Made by a program: the position numbers and the translations under genes | Shown here: piece by piece, positions 43,278 to 52,499 of the stretch | Numbering within the stretch: position 1 is the stretch's first letter | Layout of the letters: the number at the start of each line of letters is the position of its first letter | Notes under the pieces: generated by a model | What the model was told of the DNA's origin: nothing | The model's database searches: none | Seen by the model: only the letters and a program-made list of their open reading frames with translations | Assembly: GCA_001872455.1 (NCBI GenBank) | Contig: MNXJ01000025.1 | Location: 1-64,000 of the forward strand | DNA from: Anaerolineae bacterium CG2_30_57_67 | GTDB taxonomy: Bacteria > Chloroflexota > Anaerolineae > Anaerolineales > Villigracilaceae | Reading direction: 5' to 3' | Length of the DNA: 64,000 nt

Positions 43278-44474
43278 ATGAACAAAAATGCTTTTTGGAA
43301 GTTGCTTTCAGCCTTGATGGTCTTTGGGCTGATTCTCTCGGCCTGTGGCCCTGCCGCCGCGACCGATGTTCCCGCCGCCGCGACCGATGTTCCTGCCGCG
43401 GCGACCGATGTTCCCGCTCCGGCGGAAATCGTCACCTCATCGGGCTTTGTCTGCCCCCTGCCCGACCAGAAAATGGAAATCACCTCGAAGGAACTCAATC
43501 TGTTCGTGTGGACGGAATACATCCCGCCGGAATGGAAAGAATGCTTCACCCTGGTCTATGGCGTCACCATCAACCATGATGAATATTCTTCCAACGAGGA
43601 AATGTACGCCAAGCTGAACGCTGGCGGCACCAACTACGACCTGGTTCAGCCCACTGATTACATCGTGGCGCTGATGGTGCGCGGCGGCCTGCTCCAAAAG
43701 CTCGACCAGAGCAAACTGGCGCAAGTCTACGCAGAGATGGACCCGAACTACATGAACCTGGAGTTCGACCCCGGTAACGTGTACACCCTGCCCTACCAGG
43801 CCGGTACCGACGCCATCATCTACAATGCCGATAAAGTTTCCACCCCGCCCACCAAATGGGCCGACCTGTGGAATCCAGACTACGCGGGCCGCATGGTTTT
43901 CCTCGACGACTCGCGCGTGGTGATTGGTTTCACCCTGCTGACGCTGGGCTACGACCCGAACACGACCGACCCCGCCAAACTGGATGAAGCCAAAACCAAG
44001 CTGATGCAGCTGATTCCCAACGTCAAACTCTTCGACAGCGACAGCCCCAAAACCGCCCTGATTGCTGGGGACGTGGACCTGGGCATGACCTGGACTGGCG
44101 AGGCTTTCCTGGCGCAACAGGAAAACCCGGCGTTTACCTACGTTTACCCCACCGAAGGCGCGATTCTCTGGCAGGATAACTGGGCCATGCCGGCCGGTGC
44201 GCCGCACGCCGACGCGGCCTATGCCTGGCTGGCCTACACCATGCAGCCCAATATGTTCTGGCTGATGCTGCGCGACTTCCCCTACATCAACCCCAACAAA
44301 GCCGCGCTCGACTTTGCCAAGGACAACCAGCCCGATTTGTACGGGCCATACATGGCTTCGCCCATCACCAACGTGCCCGTGGACGCCATCAAGAACGGTC
44401 ACCGCATCCAAGATGTCGGCGAGGCGCTGCCGCTTTATGACCAACTGTGGACGGAAGTGAAGGGCGGCCAGTAA
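43278..44474 (+). CDS. potD: Polyamine-binding lipoprotein
   Basis: Extracytoplasmic solute-binding protein of the PotD/PotF type, 398 residues. Lipoprotein signal LMVFGLILSAC (lipid anchor Cys at about 22). A linker of three near-exact 21-bp repeats encodes (AATDVPA)x3 before the folded domain. The mature part has LNLFVWTEYIPPEW, YDLVQPTDYIVALMVRGGLLQKL, PYQAGTDAIIYN and DNWAMPAGAPHADAAYAWL, matching family motifs. Spermidine or putrescine cannot be distinguished. AAAGGAG ribosome-binding site; ends at a strong terminator. Confidence 0.92.
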   Translation: MNKNAFWKLLSALMVFGLILSACGPAAATDVPAAATDVPAAATDVPAPAEIVTSSGFVCPLPDQKMEITSKELNLFVWTEYIPPEWKECFTLVYGVTINHDEYSSNEEMYAKLNAGGTNYDLVQPTDYIVALMVRGGLLQKLDQSKLAQVYAEMDPNYMNLEFDPGNVYTLPYQAGTDAIIYNADKVSTPPTKWADLWNPDYAGRMVFLDDSRVVIGFTLLTLGYDPNTTDPAKLDEAKTKLMQLIPNVKLFDSDSPKTALIAGDVDLGMTWTGEAFLAQQENPAFTYVYPTEGAILWQDNWAMPAGAPHADAAYAWLAYTMQPNMFWLMLRDFPYINPNKAALDFAKDNQPDLYGPYMASPITNVPVDAIKNGHRIQDVGEALPLYDQLWTEVKGGQ

Positions 44475-44493
44475 GTTCGGACGCAAATGAGTT

Positions 44494-44542
44494 AAACGAA
44501 AAAAGATGGGCTGGTCAAAAACCAGCCCATCTTTTTTCGTTT
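44494..44542. terminator. 22-bp bidirectional terminator
   Basis: Perfect 22-bp stem (44494-44515 with 44521-44542), 5-nt loop, A6 and T6 runs within the stem. It lies between the convergent potD and pnp genes and can end both. Confidence 0.92.
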
Positions 44543-44545
44543 GAT

Positions 44546-46777
44546 TTAGCGTCTACGCTCGAAGCCGCCACGTCCGCTGCCGCCGCGGTCATCGCGGCCA
44601 CGTCCGCCACGGTCACCGCCGCCGCCAGGACGTCCGCCACCGCTCGGCTTGCGGTCGTGCTCGCGGGCTTCTTCGGCGGTCCAGCCTTCTAGCACGGCCT
44701 GGCGTGACAGGCGAATCTTGCCCGCCGGGTCAACATCCACCACCATCACGGTCAGTTCATCGCCCACGTTGCAGATGTCTTCGACTTTGTTGACGCGCTC
44801 GCTGTCGAGCTGCGAAATGTGAACCAGGCCGTCCATGCCGGGCAGAATTTGCACGAAGGCGCCAAAGGCTTCCACGCGCATGACCTTGCCAGTGTAGATG
44901 CGGCCAATTTCGGCGGTTTCGCCCAGCGATTCGACCCGCGCGCGCGCAATTTCCGCGCCGACGCCGTCGGTGCTGGCGATGTACACCGTGCCGTCTTCCT
45001 GTACGTCAATTTTGACTTTGGTTTCTTCTTGCAGGGCGCGGATGTTTTTGCCGCCCGGGCCAATCAACGCGCCGATTTTGTCCACCGGAATTTTGACGGT
45101 GATGATGCGCGGGGCGTGCGGTTTCAACTCAGCGCGTGCCTGGGGCAGCACTTCGAGCATTTTGCCGAGGATGAAGAGCCGCGCTTCGTGCGCCTGCCCG
45201 AGCGCTTCTTTCATCATCTGCGTGCTCAGGCCGCTGATTTTGATGTCCATTTGCAGGGCGGTGATGCCTTGCGCGGTTCCGGCGACTTTGAAATCCATGT
45301 CGCCGAGGTGGTCTTCGGTGCCTTGGATGTCGGTCAGAATCTTGTAGCGTCCGGTCGCGTCGGTGACAAGCCCCATCGCCACACCGGCTACCGGGGCTTT
45401 AATCGGCACACCGGCGTCCATCAGCGCCAGGGTAGAGCCGCAGACGGAGGCCATCGACGAGGAACCATTCGAGGCCAGCACTTCGCTCACCAGGCGCAGG
45501 GTGTAGGGGAAACTTTCCTCGGCGGGAATGACCGGCTCGAGGGCGCGTTCTGCCAGGGCGCCGTGACCAATTTCGCGGCGCGACTGCCCACGCAGGGGTT
45601 TGACTTCGCCGGTGCAGTAGGGCGGGAAGTTGTAGTGGTGCATGTAGCGTTTGCTGTCCACCGGTGAGAGGTTGTCCAGCTCTTGCGCTTCGCCCAACGT
45701 GCCGAGGGTTGCCAGCGTGAGTACCTGCGTCTCGCCGCGGGTGAACAGGCCGGAGCCGTGCGCGCGCGGGCTGAGGCCGACTTCGCACCAAATTGGGCGG
45801 ATTTCGGTCACGGCGCGCCCATCGGGGCGTTTGCCCATGCTGAGGATGCGTTCGCGCACGACGGCGCCTTCGGCCTCGCTGAAAGCAGTTTTGACGTCTT
45901 TTTCTACCGGGGCGGATTGTTCGCTGGTGCAAAATTCAGCAATCAGCGCGGTTTGGATGGCGTCCATGCCGTTGTAGAATTCGGCTTTAGCGAGCGGTTT
46001 GTCGAGCAGTTCGTTCATCGGCCCACTGACGCGGGCCAGGACGCGCTGGTTCAAGTCATCGGCGGCGTTGGAGAAGGAGGCTTCGCGTTTGGCCTTGCCG
46101 ACTTCGGCGGTCATTTTGAGTTGCGCGTCAATAATCGGCTGAATGGATTTGTGGCCCAATTCCAGCGCGGCGGCCATGACGTCTTCGGGGATTTCATTCG
46201 CGCCGCATTCGACCATCAGGATGGCGTTGCGCGTACCGGCCAGGCGCAGGTCGAGGTCGGAGGCTTCGATTTCGGCGAAGGTCGGGTTGATGACGAATTC
46301 GCCGTTGACGCGGCCAATGCGCACCGCGCCGACCGGCCCGCCCCAGGGGATGTCGGAAATCATCACGGCGGCGGAGGCGGCGTTAATCGCCAGCACGTCG
46401 AGCGGGTTGATGCCGTCGGCGGAGAGTGAGAACATCATCACCTGCACTTCGTTGCGCATGCCGTGTTGGAAAAGCGGGCGCAGCGGGCGGTCGGTGAGAC
46501 GCGCTGTTAGAATGGCTTCGGTGCTGGGGCGGCCTTCACGCCGGAAGAAGGAGCCGGGAATTTTGCCGCCCGCGTACAGGCGTTCTTCATATTCCACGCT
46601 GAGCGGGAAAAAGTCAATGCCATCGCGTACGCCGCCCATGGTGGCGGCGGCGAAAACAATCGAGTCACCCAATTGGATGGTGACTGCGCCGCCAGCCTGG
46701 GCGGCCAATTTGCCGGTTTCAAAAGTGATGGTGTGCGTTCCCACCACAGCCGAATAGCGTTTTGCTTCGGGTTTCAT
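44546..46777 (-). CDS. pnp: Polyribonucleotide nucleotidyltransferase
   Basis: 3'-5' phosphorolytic exoribonuclease, trimeric, central to RNA decay. 743 residues: two RNase PH domains (first ending around 210, second about 310-540 with FTRGETQVL and [10 protein letters not shown]), a KH domain with [19 protein letters not shown], an S1 domain ([28 protein letters not shown]), and a Gly/Arg-rich tail (about 705-743) likely to bind RNA. Start 46777 ([10 protein letters not shown]) has AAGGAG upstream; the longer frame to 46882 crosses leader hairpins. Downstream of rpsO, as in E. coli. Confidence 0.96.
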   Translation of the reverse strand: MKPEAKRYSAVVGTHTITFETGKLAAQAGGAVTIQLGDSIVFAAATMGGVRDGIDFFPLSVEYEERLYAGGKIPGSFFRREGRPSTEAILTARLTDRPLRPLFQHGMRNEVQVMMFSLSADGINPLDVLAINAASAAVMISDIPWGGPVGAVRIGRVNGEFVINPTFAEIEASDLDLRLAGTRNAILMVECGANEIPEDVMAAALELGHKSIQPIIDAQLKMTAEVGKAKREASFSNAADDLNQRVLARVSGPMNELLDKPLAKAEFYNGMDAIQTALIAEFCTSEQSAPVEKDVKTAFSEAEGAVVRERILSMGKRPDGRAVTEIRPIWCEVGLSPRAHGSGLFTRGETQVLTLATLGTLGEAQELDNLSPVDSKRYMHHYNFPPYCTGEVKPLRGQSRREIGHGALAERALEPVIPAEESFPYTLRLVSEVLASNGSSSMASVCGSTLALMDAGVPIKAPVAGVAMGLVTDATGRYKILTDIQGTEDHLGDMDFKVAGTAQGITALQMDIKISGLSTQMMKEALGQAHEARLFILGKMLEVLPQARAELKPHAPRIITVKIPVDKIGALIGPGGKNIRALQEETKVKIDVQEDGTVYIASTDGVGAEIARARVESLGETAEIGRIYTGKVMRVEAFGAFVQILPGMDGLVHISQLDSERVNKVEDICNVGDELTVMVVDVDPAGKIRLSRQAVLEGWTAEEAREHDRKPSGGGRPGGGGDRGGRGRDDRGGSGRGGFERRR

Positions 46778-46798
46778 AGGTTGTTGATCTCCTTGGTG

Positions 46799-46873
46799 CG
46801 CAAGATTTTGCTTGCGTTCCCATAAGTTTCCCCGCTTCAGGGACTGAAGACTGCGGACAAACGAGTTGTTCGC
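46799..46873 (-). promoter_or_regulatory. Structured pnp leader with three hairpins
   Basis: Between the rpsO terminator and the pnp start are three stem-loops: CGCAAG/CTTGCG (46799-46816), CTTCAG/CTGAAG (46835-46849) and GCGGACAA/TTGTTCGC (46853-46873, one wobble). In other bacteria the pnp leader folds and mediates autoregulation by PNPase; the same is a reasonable guess here. Confidence 0.5.
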
Positions 46874-46907
46874 ACTATTCAATTCCTGACGGGGACGATG
46901 ATTAAAA

Positions 46908-46939
46908 AGGCCCTAAAGGCCGGGTGACCTTTAGGGCCT
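46908..46939 (-). terminator. Terminator between rpsO and pnp
   Basis: Perfect 12-bp stem (AGGCCCTAAAGG/CCTTTAGGGCCT; 46908-46919 with 46928-46939), 8-nt loop, TTTTT on the minus strand. Read-through would allow rpsO-pnp co-transcription. Confidence 0.88.
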
Positions 46940-46948
46940 CACGTTCAC

Positions 46949-47224
46949 TTACTTGGTGCGGCGCAGGGACAGTTTTTCGGTGACGGCCAGGTAGCGCGCA
47001 TAATCGTTCTTGCGCATGTAGGCCAGCAGGCGGCGGCGGCGGCCAACCATGCTTAATAGACCATGCCGGCACGATTCATCGTGCTTATTGGCGCGCAGAT
47101 GCTCAGTCAGTTGAGCGATGCGTTTGGTCAAAATTGCTACCTGAACTTCCGGCGAACCGGTGTCGGTGTCGTGGCGGTGAAAACCGCCGATCACCTCGGT
47201 TTTTACTTCCTTATTGAGTGACAT
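46949..47224 (-). CDS. rpsO: 30S ribosomal protein S15
   Basis: 91 residues, typical for uS15: [29 protein letters not shown]-type N-terminus, [29 protein letters not shown] core and LRRTK C-terminus. Binds 16S rRNA in the central domain. A GAAAGGAGA ribosome-binding site precedes the ATG. Divergent from the dehydrogenase E1 gene. Confidence 0.97.
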   Translation of the reverse strand: MSLNKEVKTEVIGGFHRHDTDTGSPEVQVAILTKRIAQLTEHLRANKHDESCRHGLLSMVGRRRRLLAYMRKNDYARYLAVTEKLSLRRTK

Positions 47225-47308
47225 GACGTTTGCTTCTCCTTTCTAAAAGATGGTGCAGGTCTCCATGCCTCAAGCGCTTACCGGGGGCAGGACCAGTCAC
47301 GGGTTGTC

Positions 47309-47336
47309 ATTATACCAAAGATTTCGGCGTTATAAT
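47309..47336. promoter_or_regulatory. Divergent -10 boxes of rpsO and the E1-alpha gene
   Basis: TATAAT on the minus strand at 47309-47314 (GGTATAATGAC) faces rpsO, leaving a leader of about 75 nt. TATAAT on the plus strand at 47331-47336 ends 6 nt before ATG 47343, implying a leaderless mRNA for the E1-alpha gene. Confidence 0.6.
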
Positions 47337-47342
47337 CGCCCC

Positions 47343-48236
47343 ATGCACTTGACCAACGCCCTCTACCGCGTCATGCTCCTCATCCGTCGCTTTGAAGAAC
47401 GCGCTTTGTTGGAGTTTTCCACGGGGAAACTCTTTGGCACCACCCATGCCTACATCGGCCAGGAAGCCAATGCCGCCGCGCTTTTTTCCCTGACAGATTC
47501 CGGCGATGTTGTCTTCAGTAATCATCGTTGTCATGGTCACTTCATCGCCTACGGCGGCGACCCCTATGCCCTGGCCGCCGAGTTGATGGGAAAGGCCACG
47601 GGTCTTGTTGGCGGGCGCGGTGGCAGTCAGCACATTCACTGGCGCAATTTTTATTCCAACGGCATTCAAGGTGGCATCGTCCCGGTGGCAACTGGCATAG
47701 CATTGGCCGAGAAATTGCAAAAAACCGGCAAAATCGCCATCGTTTTTCTCGGTGATGGCACGTTGGGCGAAGGCGCTGTGTATGAAAGCCTCAACCTGGC
47801 CGCGCTCTGGCAAATTCCCGTGCTTTACGTCGTCGAAAATAACCGTTACGCCCAAACCACGCCGATCGAAAACGGGGTTGCTGGTTCCATCGCGGCGCGC
47901 TTTCAGGCTTTTGGAATAAAAACCTGGGAGATGGCCTCCAGCGACGTATTGGAACTGCGACCTGGGCTGAATGAGGCTCTTCAGCATGCGCGCGCCAGCG
48001 GACTCCCGGCGGCCTGTATTTTGCACACCCACCGATTTGCCGCCCACAGCAAAGGTGACGATCCGCGTCCGCGCGAGGAGATTGCCAGAATCCGCGCTGC
48101 ATACGACCCGCTGACGCTTCATGCCCCGCGCGTGGAGTCCGTTGCCCGCGCCGCCATCGAAGCCGAAGTTACCTCTGTTGTCCAAGACGCCTTCACCCGT
48201 GCCGCATCTGACCCATTTCCGACCCTTTCCAATTGA
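47343..48236 (+). CDS. Thiamine-diphosphate-dependent dehydrogenase E1 component, alpha subunit
   Basis: 297 residues, pyruvate/acetoin/branched-chain 2-oxoacid dehydrogenase E1-alpha type. The ThDP motif is GDGTLGEGAVYESLNLAALW ending in NN (VVENNRY), and SNHRCHGHFIAYGGDP plus GGRGGSQHIHW mark the active-site face. No E1-beta, E2 or E3 gene is next to it, which is unusual since alpha and beta form one active site. Shorter than typical E1-alpha (about 320-370). The start at 47343 follows from the TATAAT and the family start; the long upstream frame would overlap the promoter. Oxo-acid substrate unknown. Confidence 0.82.
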   Translation: MHLTNALYRVMLLIRRFEERALLEFSTGKLFGTTHAYIGQEANAAALFSLTDSGDVVFSNHRCHGHFIAYGGDPYALAAELMGKATGLVGGRGGSQHIHWRNFYSNGIQGGIVPVATGIALAEKLQKTGKIAIVFLGDGTLGEGAVYESLNLAALWQIPVLYVVENNRYAQTTPIENGVAGSIAARFQAFGIKTWEMASSDVLELRPGLNEALQHARASGLPAACILHTHRFAAHSKGDDPRPREEIARIRAAYDPLTLHAPRVESVARAAIEAEVTSVVQDAFTRAASDPFPTLSN

Positions 48237-48244
48237 CACTCAAC

Positions 48245-48616
48245 ATGACAACCATTCTGATTATCGAAGATATTCCTGACAATGCCGAATTGGCGCGTAA
48301 GGCGCTGACAGCTGGCGGGTATGCCACTTTGCACGCGCCTGACGCCGAAAGCGGTCTGCAAATGGCGCAAGGCCTCCAGCCCGATTTGATTCTGCTCGAT
48401 TTGGGTTTACCCGACTACGACGGCCAAACCCTGGCCGGTTGGCTGCGCGCCGACCCGCAAACCGCCGCCATTCCCATCGTCGCTTTCACCGCCTGGCCGG
48501 AGGAAACTGCTCGTCAAATGGCCGTCACTTATGGCTGTCGGGGGTACATTGCGAAGCCCATTGTGCGCGTGAACGATTTTCTTGCCAAAATTGCCTCGTT
48601 TTTGAAAACAAATTAA
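48245..48616 (+). CDS. Single-domain response regulator
   Basis: CheY-like receiver of 123 residues: acidic pocket IIEDIPDN, phospho-acceptor Asp52 in LILLDLGLPDYDG, Thr in VAFTAWP and Lys in GYIAKPI. No output domain, so it acts by protein contact or phosphotransfer. ATG 48245 is used rather than TTG 48233. It begins 8 nt after the E1-alpha stop and ends 1 nt before the acetyltransferase, so it is probably in the same transcript. Confidence 0.88.
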   Translation: MTTILIIEDIPDNAELARKALTAGGYATLHAPDAESGLQMAQGLQPDLILLDLGLPDYDGQTLAGWLRADPQTAAIPIVAFTAWPEETARQMAVTYGCRGYIAKPIVRVNDFLAKIASFLKTN

Positions 48617-48617
48617 T

Positions 48618-49490
48618 ATGGTACTGCCCCCCGCTTCTGAAGTACAGTTGATTGCGGCCAGTCAATTCAGCATTGAGCAATTGACCGCCATTTACAATCA
48701 GACTCGTGTAGATTATTTGATTCCCATGCCGATGAACGCCGCCCGTCTGCAAGAATACATCAGCACCTATGACGTGGATTTGCCGCACTCGCTGGTTGCC
48801 GCCACGCCTGAAGGTGAATTGCTCGGCGTTGCCATGCTTGGCGTGCGCAAACAGCGCGCCTGGATTACACGCCTGGGTGTTCTCCCGGTGACCCGCCGGC
48901 ATGGCGCTGGCTGGGCGCTGGTTTCGGGCTTGTTGGAGCAGGCCGCCGACGTGGGGCTGGATTTTGCCATGCTCGAAGTGATTAAAAACAACGCCCCTGC
49001 GCATCAACTTTTTCTCAAACTTGGCTTTCGTGAAATTGGAGAATTGCTGGTCCTGCGGCGTTCGCCGACAATTCCACCGCCCGACCCGGTTATCGCTGAC
49101 GCCCAACGACTTGACCGCGCCGATGCCCTGGCGTTGCTGGGGCGCGAACGTGATTTTCAGCCCTGGACGAACCAATCGGAAACTTTGTTTAATGCCCAGG
49201 ATGTCTCCGGCTTGCACGTTACACTGGCAGATGGCAGTCGCGGCTGGCTGGTCTATCAGCGCCAAAAATTCACTCTGACGCGCTTTGCCTACGCCACCGA
49301 AGTCGGCGACCCGGCCCAGGTGGCCTGCGCTTTTCTCTCGCATCTGCATTACCAGTATCCGCGGCTCGATACCCAGGTTGAAAATATCCGTGTGGACGAC
49401 CCGCATTTACCCGCTTTTTATGCCATGGGGTATATCGAATCTTTTCGCCGTATCGAAATGTGGCGCGGCGAAGCGCCGTTGTTTTTATAA
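48618..49490 (+). CDS. GNAT-family N-acetyltransferase
   Basis: 290 residues. The GNAT core lies at about 10-150: acceptor-side strands (LLGVAMLGVRKQRAWITRLGVLP) and the acetyl-CoA loop VTRRHGAGWALVSGLLEQA, then the helix-strand AHQLFLKLGFREIGELLVLRR. The C-terminal half (about 160-290) repeats a weaker GNAT-like fold ending LPAFYAMGYIESFRRIEMW, so this may be a tandem-GNAT protein. Acceptor unknown. Confidence 0.75.
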   Translation: MVLPPASEVQLIAASQFSIEQLTAIYNQTRVDYLIPMPMNAARLQEYISTYDVDLPHSLVAATPEGELLGVAMLGVRKQRAWITRLGVLPVTRRHGAGWALVSGLLEQAADVGLDFAMLEVIKNNAPAHQLFLKLGFREIGELLVLRRSPTIPPPDPVIADAQRLDRADALALLGRERDFQPWTNQSETLFNAQDVSGLHVTLADGSRGWLVYQRQKFTLTRFAYATEVGDPAQVACAFLSHLHYQYPRLDTQVENIRVDDPHLPAFYAMGYIESFRRIEMWRGEAPLFL

Positions 49491-49511
49491 CTTACAATTT
49501 GTGAGTCAAGC

Positions 49512-51626
49512 ATGACTTCTCCCACCCTAAAAATTATTGACGAAAAATATCAGCACCAGCGTCAGGCGCTTGCCGCGCTCCCCTTGCCGGTTTTAATTCT
49601 GTCTGCTGACGGGCAAGTCATCGAGGCGAATCGGCGGTTTCGAGAGCATTTTCCCTTTGCGTCAGGACAGAAAAATGAGTTTTGCGATACGGTCGGATGG
49701 CAAAAATTGTTAGAATTATTACACCAGCGCGGTTTTTTGGAGGAATACCCGCTCGGCGTGACGGATGCGGATGGACGCGTTGCATCGGTTTTGCTTTCGG
49801 CCTATCCTCTTGACGTGGATGGCGAAAAGGCCTTCATCATCTTAATGATGGATGCAACTCACGAAAAGAAGATACAGACCGATTTTACTCGTCAAATTGA
49901 ACGCCTGAACGCCCTCTACAGCGTCAATCAAGCCGTTGTCAGTGGCCTCGATTTGGACGGCATTCTTAAAATGCTGGCTCAAAAAGCCGCTGAACTGTTG
50001 GATGTGGACGCTGTTTCCGTTCTCCTGTTTGATAGCGAGACCCAAACGCTGGAATTTGCTGTTCGTCAGGGTTTTCACACGGATGCGATTAAATTTACCA
50101 GACTGAAGGTGGGATCAGGTTTGGCTGGGCGCGCCGCTCAAGAGCGCTCAATTGTTCACATCTCCAATCTGGCGGAACTAAACGGCAACTCTGCTTTGGT
50201 GAAGGCGCTGATAGGCGAACAGTTTGTGGCCTACTACGGCATTCCACTCATCTCGCAGGGTGAACTGCTCGGCGTAATGGAAATCTTTCACCGCGCCGAA
50301 CTCACTGTCAGCCCGGATTGGTTGATATTTCTGCAAACTCTGGCCGGGCAGGCCGCCATCGCCATCCGCAACGCGCACATGTTCCAGACCGCCCGCCAAA
50401 ATTTGGATGAAATTAACGCCCTCTATAAAATCAATCAAGACCTGATTGCCAGTACCGACCCTGGCACCCTGATGAAAAACGTGGTTGACCTGCTTCAGGC
50501 CAATTTTGGCTATTATTATGTTCAGGTCTTCGTGCGCGATGCCAAAACTGGCGATTTTGTCATGCGCGAGGGCAGCGGCGAAATTGGTCAAAAAATTAAG
50601 AACTTGGGCTACCGGCTGGCGCCCGGCGCGGGGTTGGTGGGTTTTACCGCCGAAACCGGCAAACCGTTTCTGACCAATGACGTGGAACAGGTGATTTCTT
50701 TTGAACGTCCGCCCTTCCTGATTGGCACCCAATCTGAACTGGCGGTTCCCATTCGCGCCGCCGGACAGTTTCTCGGGCTGCTCGACGTTCACCAGACGCC
50801 GCCGCTCCTGCTGACCGAGCGCGACGTGCGCCTGGTTTTTACGGTAGCCGACCAGTTGGCAATTGCCCTGCAAAAAGCCAATCTTTACACCGAACTGCAA
50901 GAATCCCTGCGTCAGGAACAGGAAACCCGCGCCCAACTCATTCACAATGAAAAATTGACGGTTGCCGGGCGCCTGCTGGCCTCGGTTTCGCACGAACTCA
51001 ACAACCCTATTCAGGCCATTCAAAACGCGCTTTTTTTACTGAAATCGGAAAATCTTTCAGCGCAGGGCCGCCAGGATTTGGAAATCGTCCTGGCCGAAAC
51101 TGACCGCATGGCCGCCATGCTGCAACGGCTGCGCCGCTCTTACCTTCCGGCGGGCCGCGGCGAATTTTCCCCGGTGGCGCTTAATGACTTGGTTGACGAA
51201 GTATCCATGCTGGTCGCTACTCACCTGCGACACAGCCAGATTTCCTTTGAGTTTCACCCCGACCCCGACCTGCCGCTGGTTTTGGGCAGCGAAGACCAAC
51301 TGCGGCAGGTGATTCTCAACCTGGTCATCAACGCTGTGGATGCCATGTCCTCGGGCGGCCATCTGACAATTTCCACGCAGGCAGACGAGCCGCGCGGCGA
51401 AATCCTCGTCACCATTGCCGATAGCGGCCCGGGCATCGCCCCGGAAGTTTTGCCAAAAATCTTTGAGGCATTCGTCACCACCAAGGAACACGGCTCGGGC
51501 CTCGGGCTGAATATTTGCTCCCAAATCGTTCAGGCGCATCAGGGGCGCATCAGCGCCGAAAACAACCCGCAGGGCGGCGCCACCTTCTTCGTTTGGCTGC
51601 CCGCTGCCGGAGCGGAGGCCGAATGA
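49512..51626 (+). CDS. Soluble histidine kinase with PAS and two GAF domains
   Basis: 704 residues, no transmembrane segment. PAS-like domain about 18-120 (LPLPVLILSADGQVIEANRRF), GAF about 140-290, GAF about 300-455, HisKA with His494 in SVSHELNNPIQAIQ, and HATPase with NLVINAVDAMSSGG (N box), DSGPGIAPE (G1) and HGSGLGLNI (G2). Senses a cytosolic small molecule or a redox state. It overlaps the next response regulator by ATGA, its likely partner. Confidence 0.9.
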   Translation: MTSPTLKIIDEKYQHQRQALAALPLPVLILSADGQVIEANRRFREHFPFASGQKNEFCDTVGWQKLLELLHQRGFLEEYPLGVTDADGRVASVLLSAYPLDVDGEKAFIILMMDATHEKKIQTDFTRQIERLNALYSVNQAVVSGLDLDGILKMLAQKAAELLDVDAVSVLLFDSETQTLEFAVRQGFHTDAIKFTRLKVGSGLAGRAAQERSIVHISNLAELNGNSALVKALIGEQFVAYYGIPLISQGELLGVMEIFHRAELTVSPDWLIFLQTLAGQAAIAIRNAHMFQTARQNLDEINALYKINQDLIASTDPGTLMKNVVDLLQANFGYYYVQVFVRDAKTGDFVMREGSGEIGQKIKNLGYRLAPGAGLVGFTAETGKPFLTNDVEQVISFERPPFLIGTQSELAVPIRAAGQFLGLLDVHQTPPLLLTERDVRLVFTVADQLAIALQKANLYTELQESLRQEQETRAQLIHNEKLTVAGRLLASVSHELNNPIQAIQNALFLLKSENLSAQGRQDLEIVLAETDRMAAMLQRLRRSYLPAGRGEFSPVALNDLVDEVSMLVATHLRHSQISFEFHPDPDLPLVLGSEDQLRQVILNLVINAVDAMSSGGHLTISTQADEPRGEILVTIADSGPGIAPEVLPKIFEAFVTTKEHGSGLGLNICSQIVQAHQGRISAENNPQGGATFFVWLPAAGAEAE

Positions 51627-52426
51627 CTCTCAGCGGGAAAATTCTCATCGTGGATGACGAAGCCGTTCTGCGGCAGACGCTGGCGCGTATTCTTCAGCAG
51701 GCCGGGTTGGAGGTGACGATCGCTGAAAACGCCGCCCAAGCGCTGGCCTTTTTGCAAAACACACGTTTCGACCTGGTCTACATGGATATTCGCATGCCCG
51801 GCATGCCCGGCCTCGACGCGCTCGAAGCGGCGCGCGCGCTGCAGCCTGGCCTGCCGGTGGTGCTGTTCACTGCCCAACCCGACCTGGCCTCGGCGGTGGA
51901 AGCCCTGCGGCGCGGCGCGAGCGACTACCTGCTCAAACCGCTCAAACCCGAAGTGATTCTTGAAAAAACCCAGTCCATTCTGCTTACCCAGCGCAAAGAA
52001 CGCCGTAAGCGTGAAATTTTAGCGCAAATTGGAAGCCTTCAGACCGAATTAAAAGAACTTGAAATCGGCCAGGTGAATTCTTCCGCGCTTGAGATTTTCT
52101 CCGCGCCCGATGTGGAGCGTTACCTGAAGCGTGGCGCCCTGACCCTGGATATGCACACCCGCCGTTTGCTGGTCGCAGACCGGCAAGTTTCTCTACCTCC
52201 GGCCTCCTTTGACATTTTACTCGTTCTGACGCGCCATTCTCCGCGCGTGGTGGATTATCGCACGCTTTTAGCAGAGGCTCTGGGCTATCAGGTGGACGCG
52301 CGCGAAGCGCAAGAATTGGTCAAGTGGCATATCCATCACATTCGTCAGGCGATTGAACCAGATGCCAGAAATCCCATCTACCTCTTCAACCTGCGTGGGG
52401 TTGGCTACCGTTTGGTGATGGATTAA
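51623..52426 (+). CDS. Response regulator with winged-helix DNA-binding domain
   Basis: 267 residues. Receiver domain about 5-120 with IVDDEAVLR, phospho-acceptor Asp55 (YMDIRMPGMPG) and LKPLKPE. A helical linker (about 122-160) leads to an OmpR-type winged helix (about 165-265) with ALTLDMHTRRLLVADRQVSL, ASFDILLVL and the wing NLRGVGYRLVMD. Regulates transcription on phosphorylation by the preceding kinase. Start 51623 overlaps the kinase stop; the upstream extension is not family-like. Confidence 0.9.
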   Translation: MTLSGKILIVDDEAVLRQTLARILQQAGLEVTIAENAAQALAFLQNTRFDLVYMDIRMPGMPGLDALEAARALQPGLPVVLFTAQPDLASAVEALRRGASDYLLKPLKPEVILEKTQSILLTQRKERRKREILAQIGSLQTELKELEIGQVNSSALEIFSAPDVERYLKRGALTLDMHTRRLLVADRQVSLPPASFDILLVLTRHSPRVVDYRTLLAEALGYQVDAREAQELVKWHIHHIRQAIEPDARNPIYLFNLRGVGYRLVMD

Positions 52427-52499
52427 AACGGTTTTTTCCAAACTTTTGCAAACTTTTCTTTAGAAACACAATCCTTCGTTTGGTTAATTTTGGGGCAAA

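Noticed and set aside
43437-44486. Minus-strand frame of 349 codons opposite potD
   Set aside because: Antisense to a gene with clear family motifs; composition is His/Val/Gly-rich and not protein-like.
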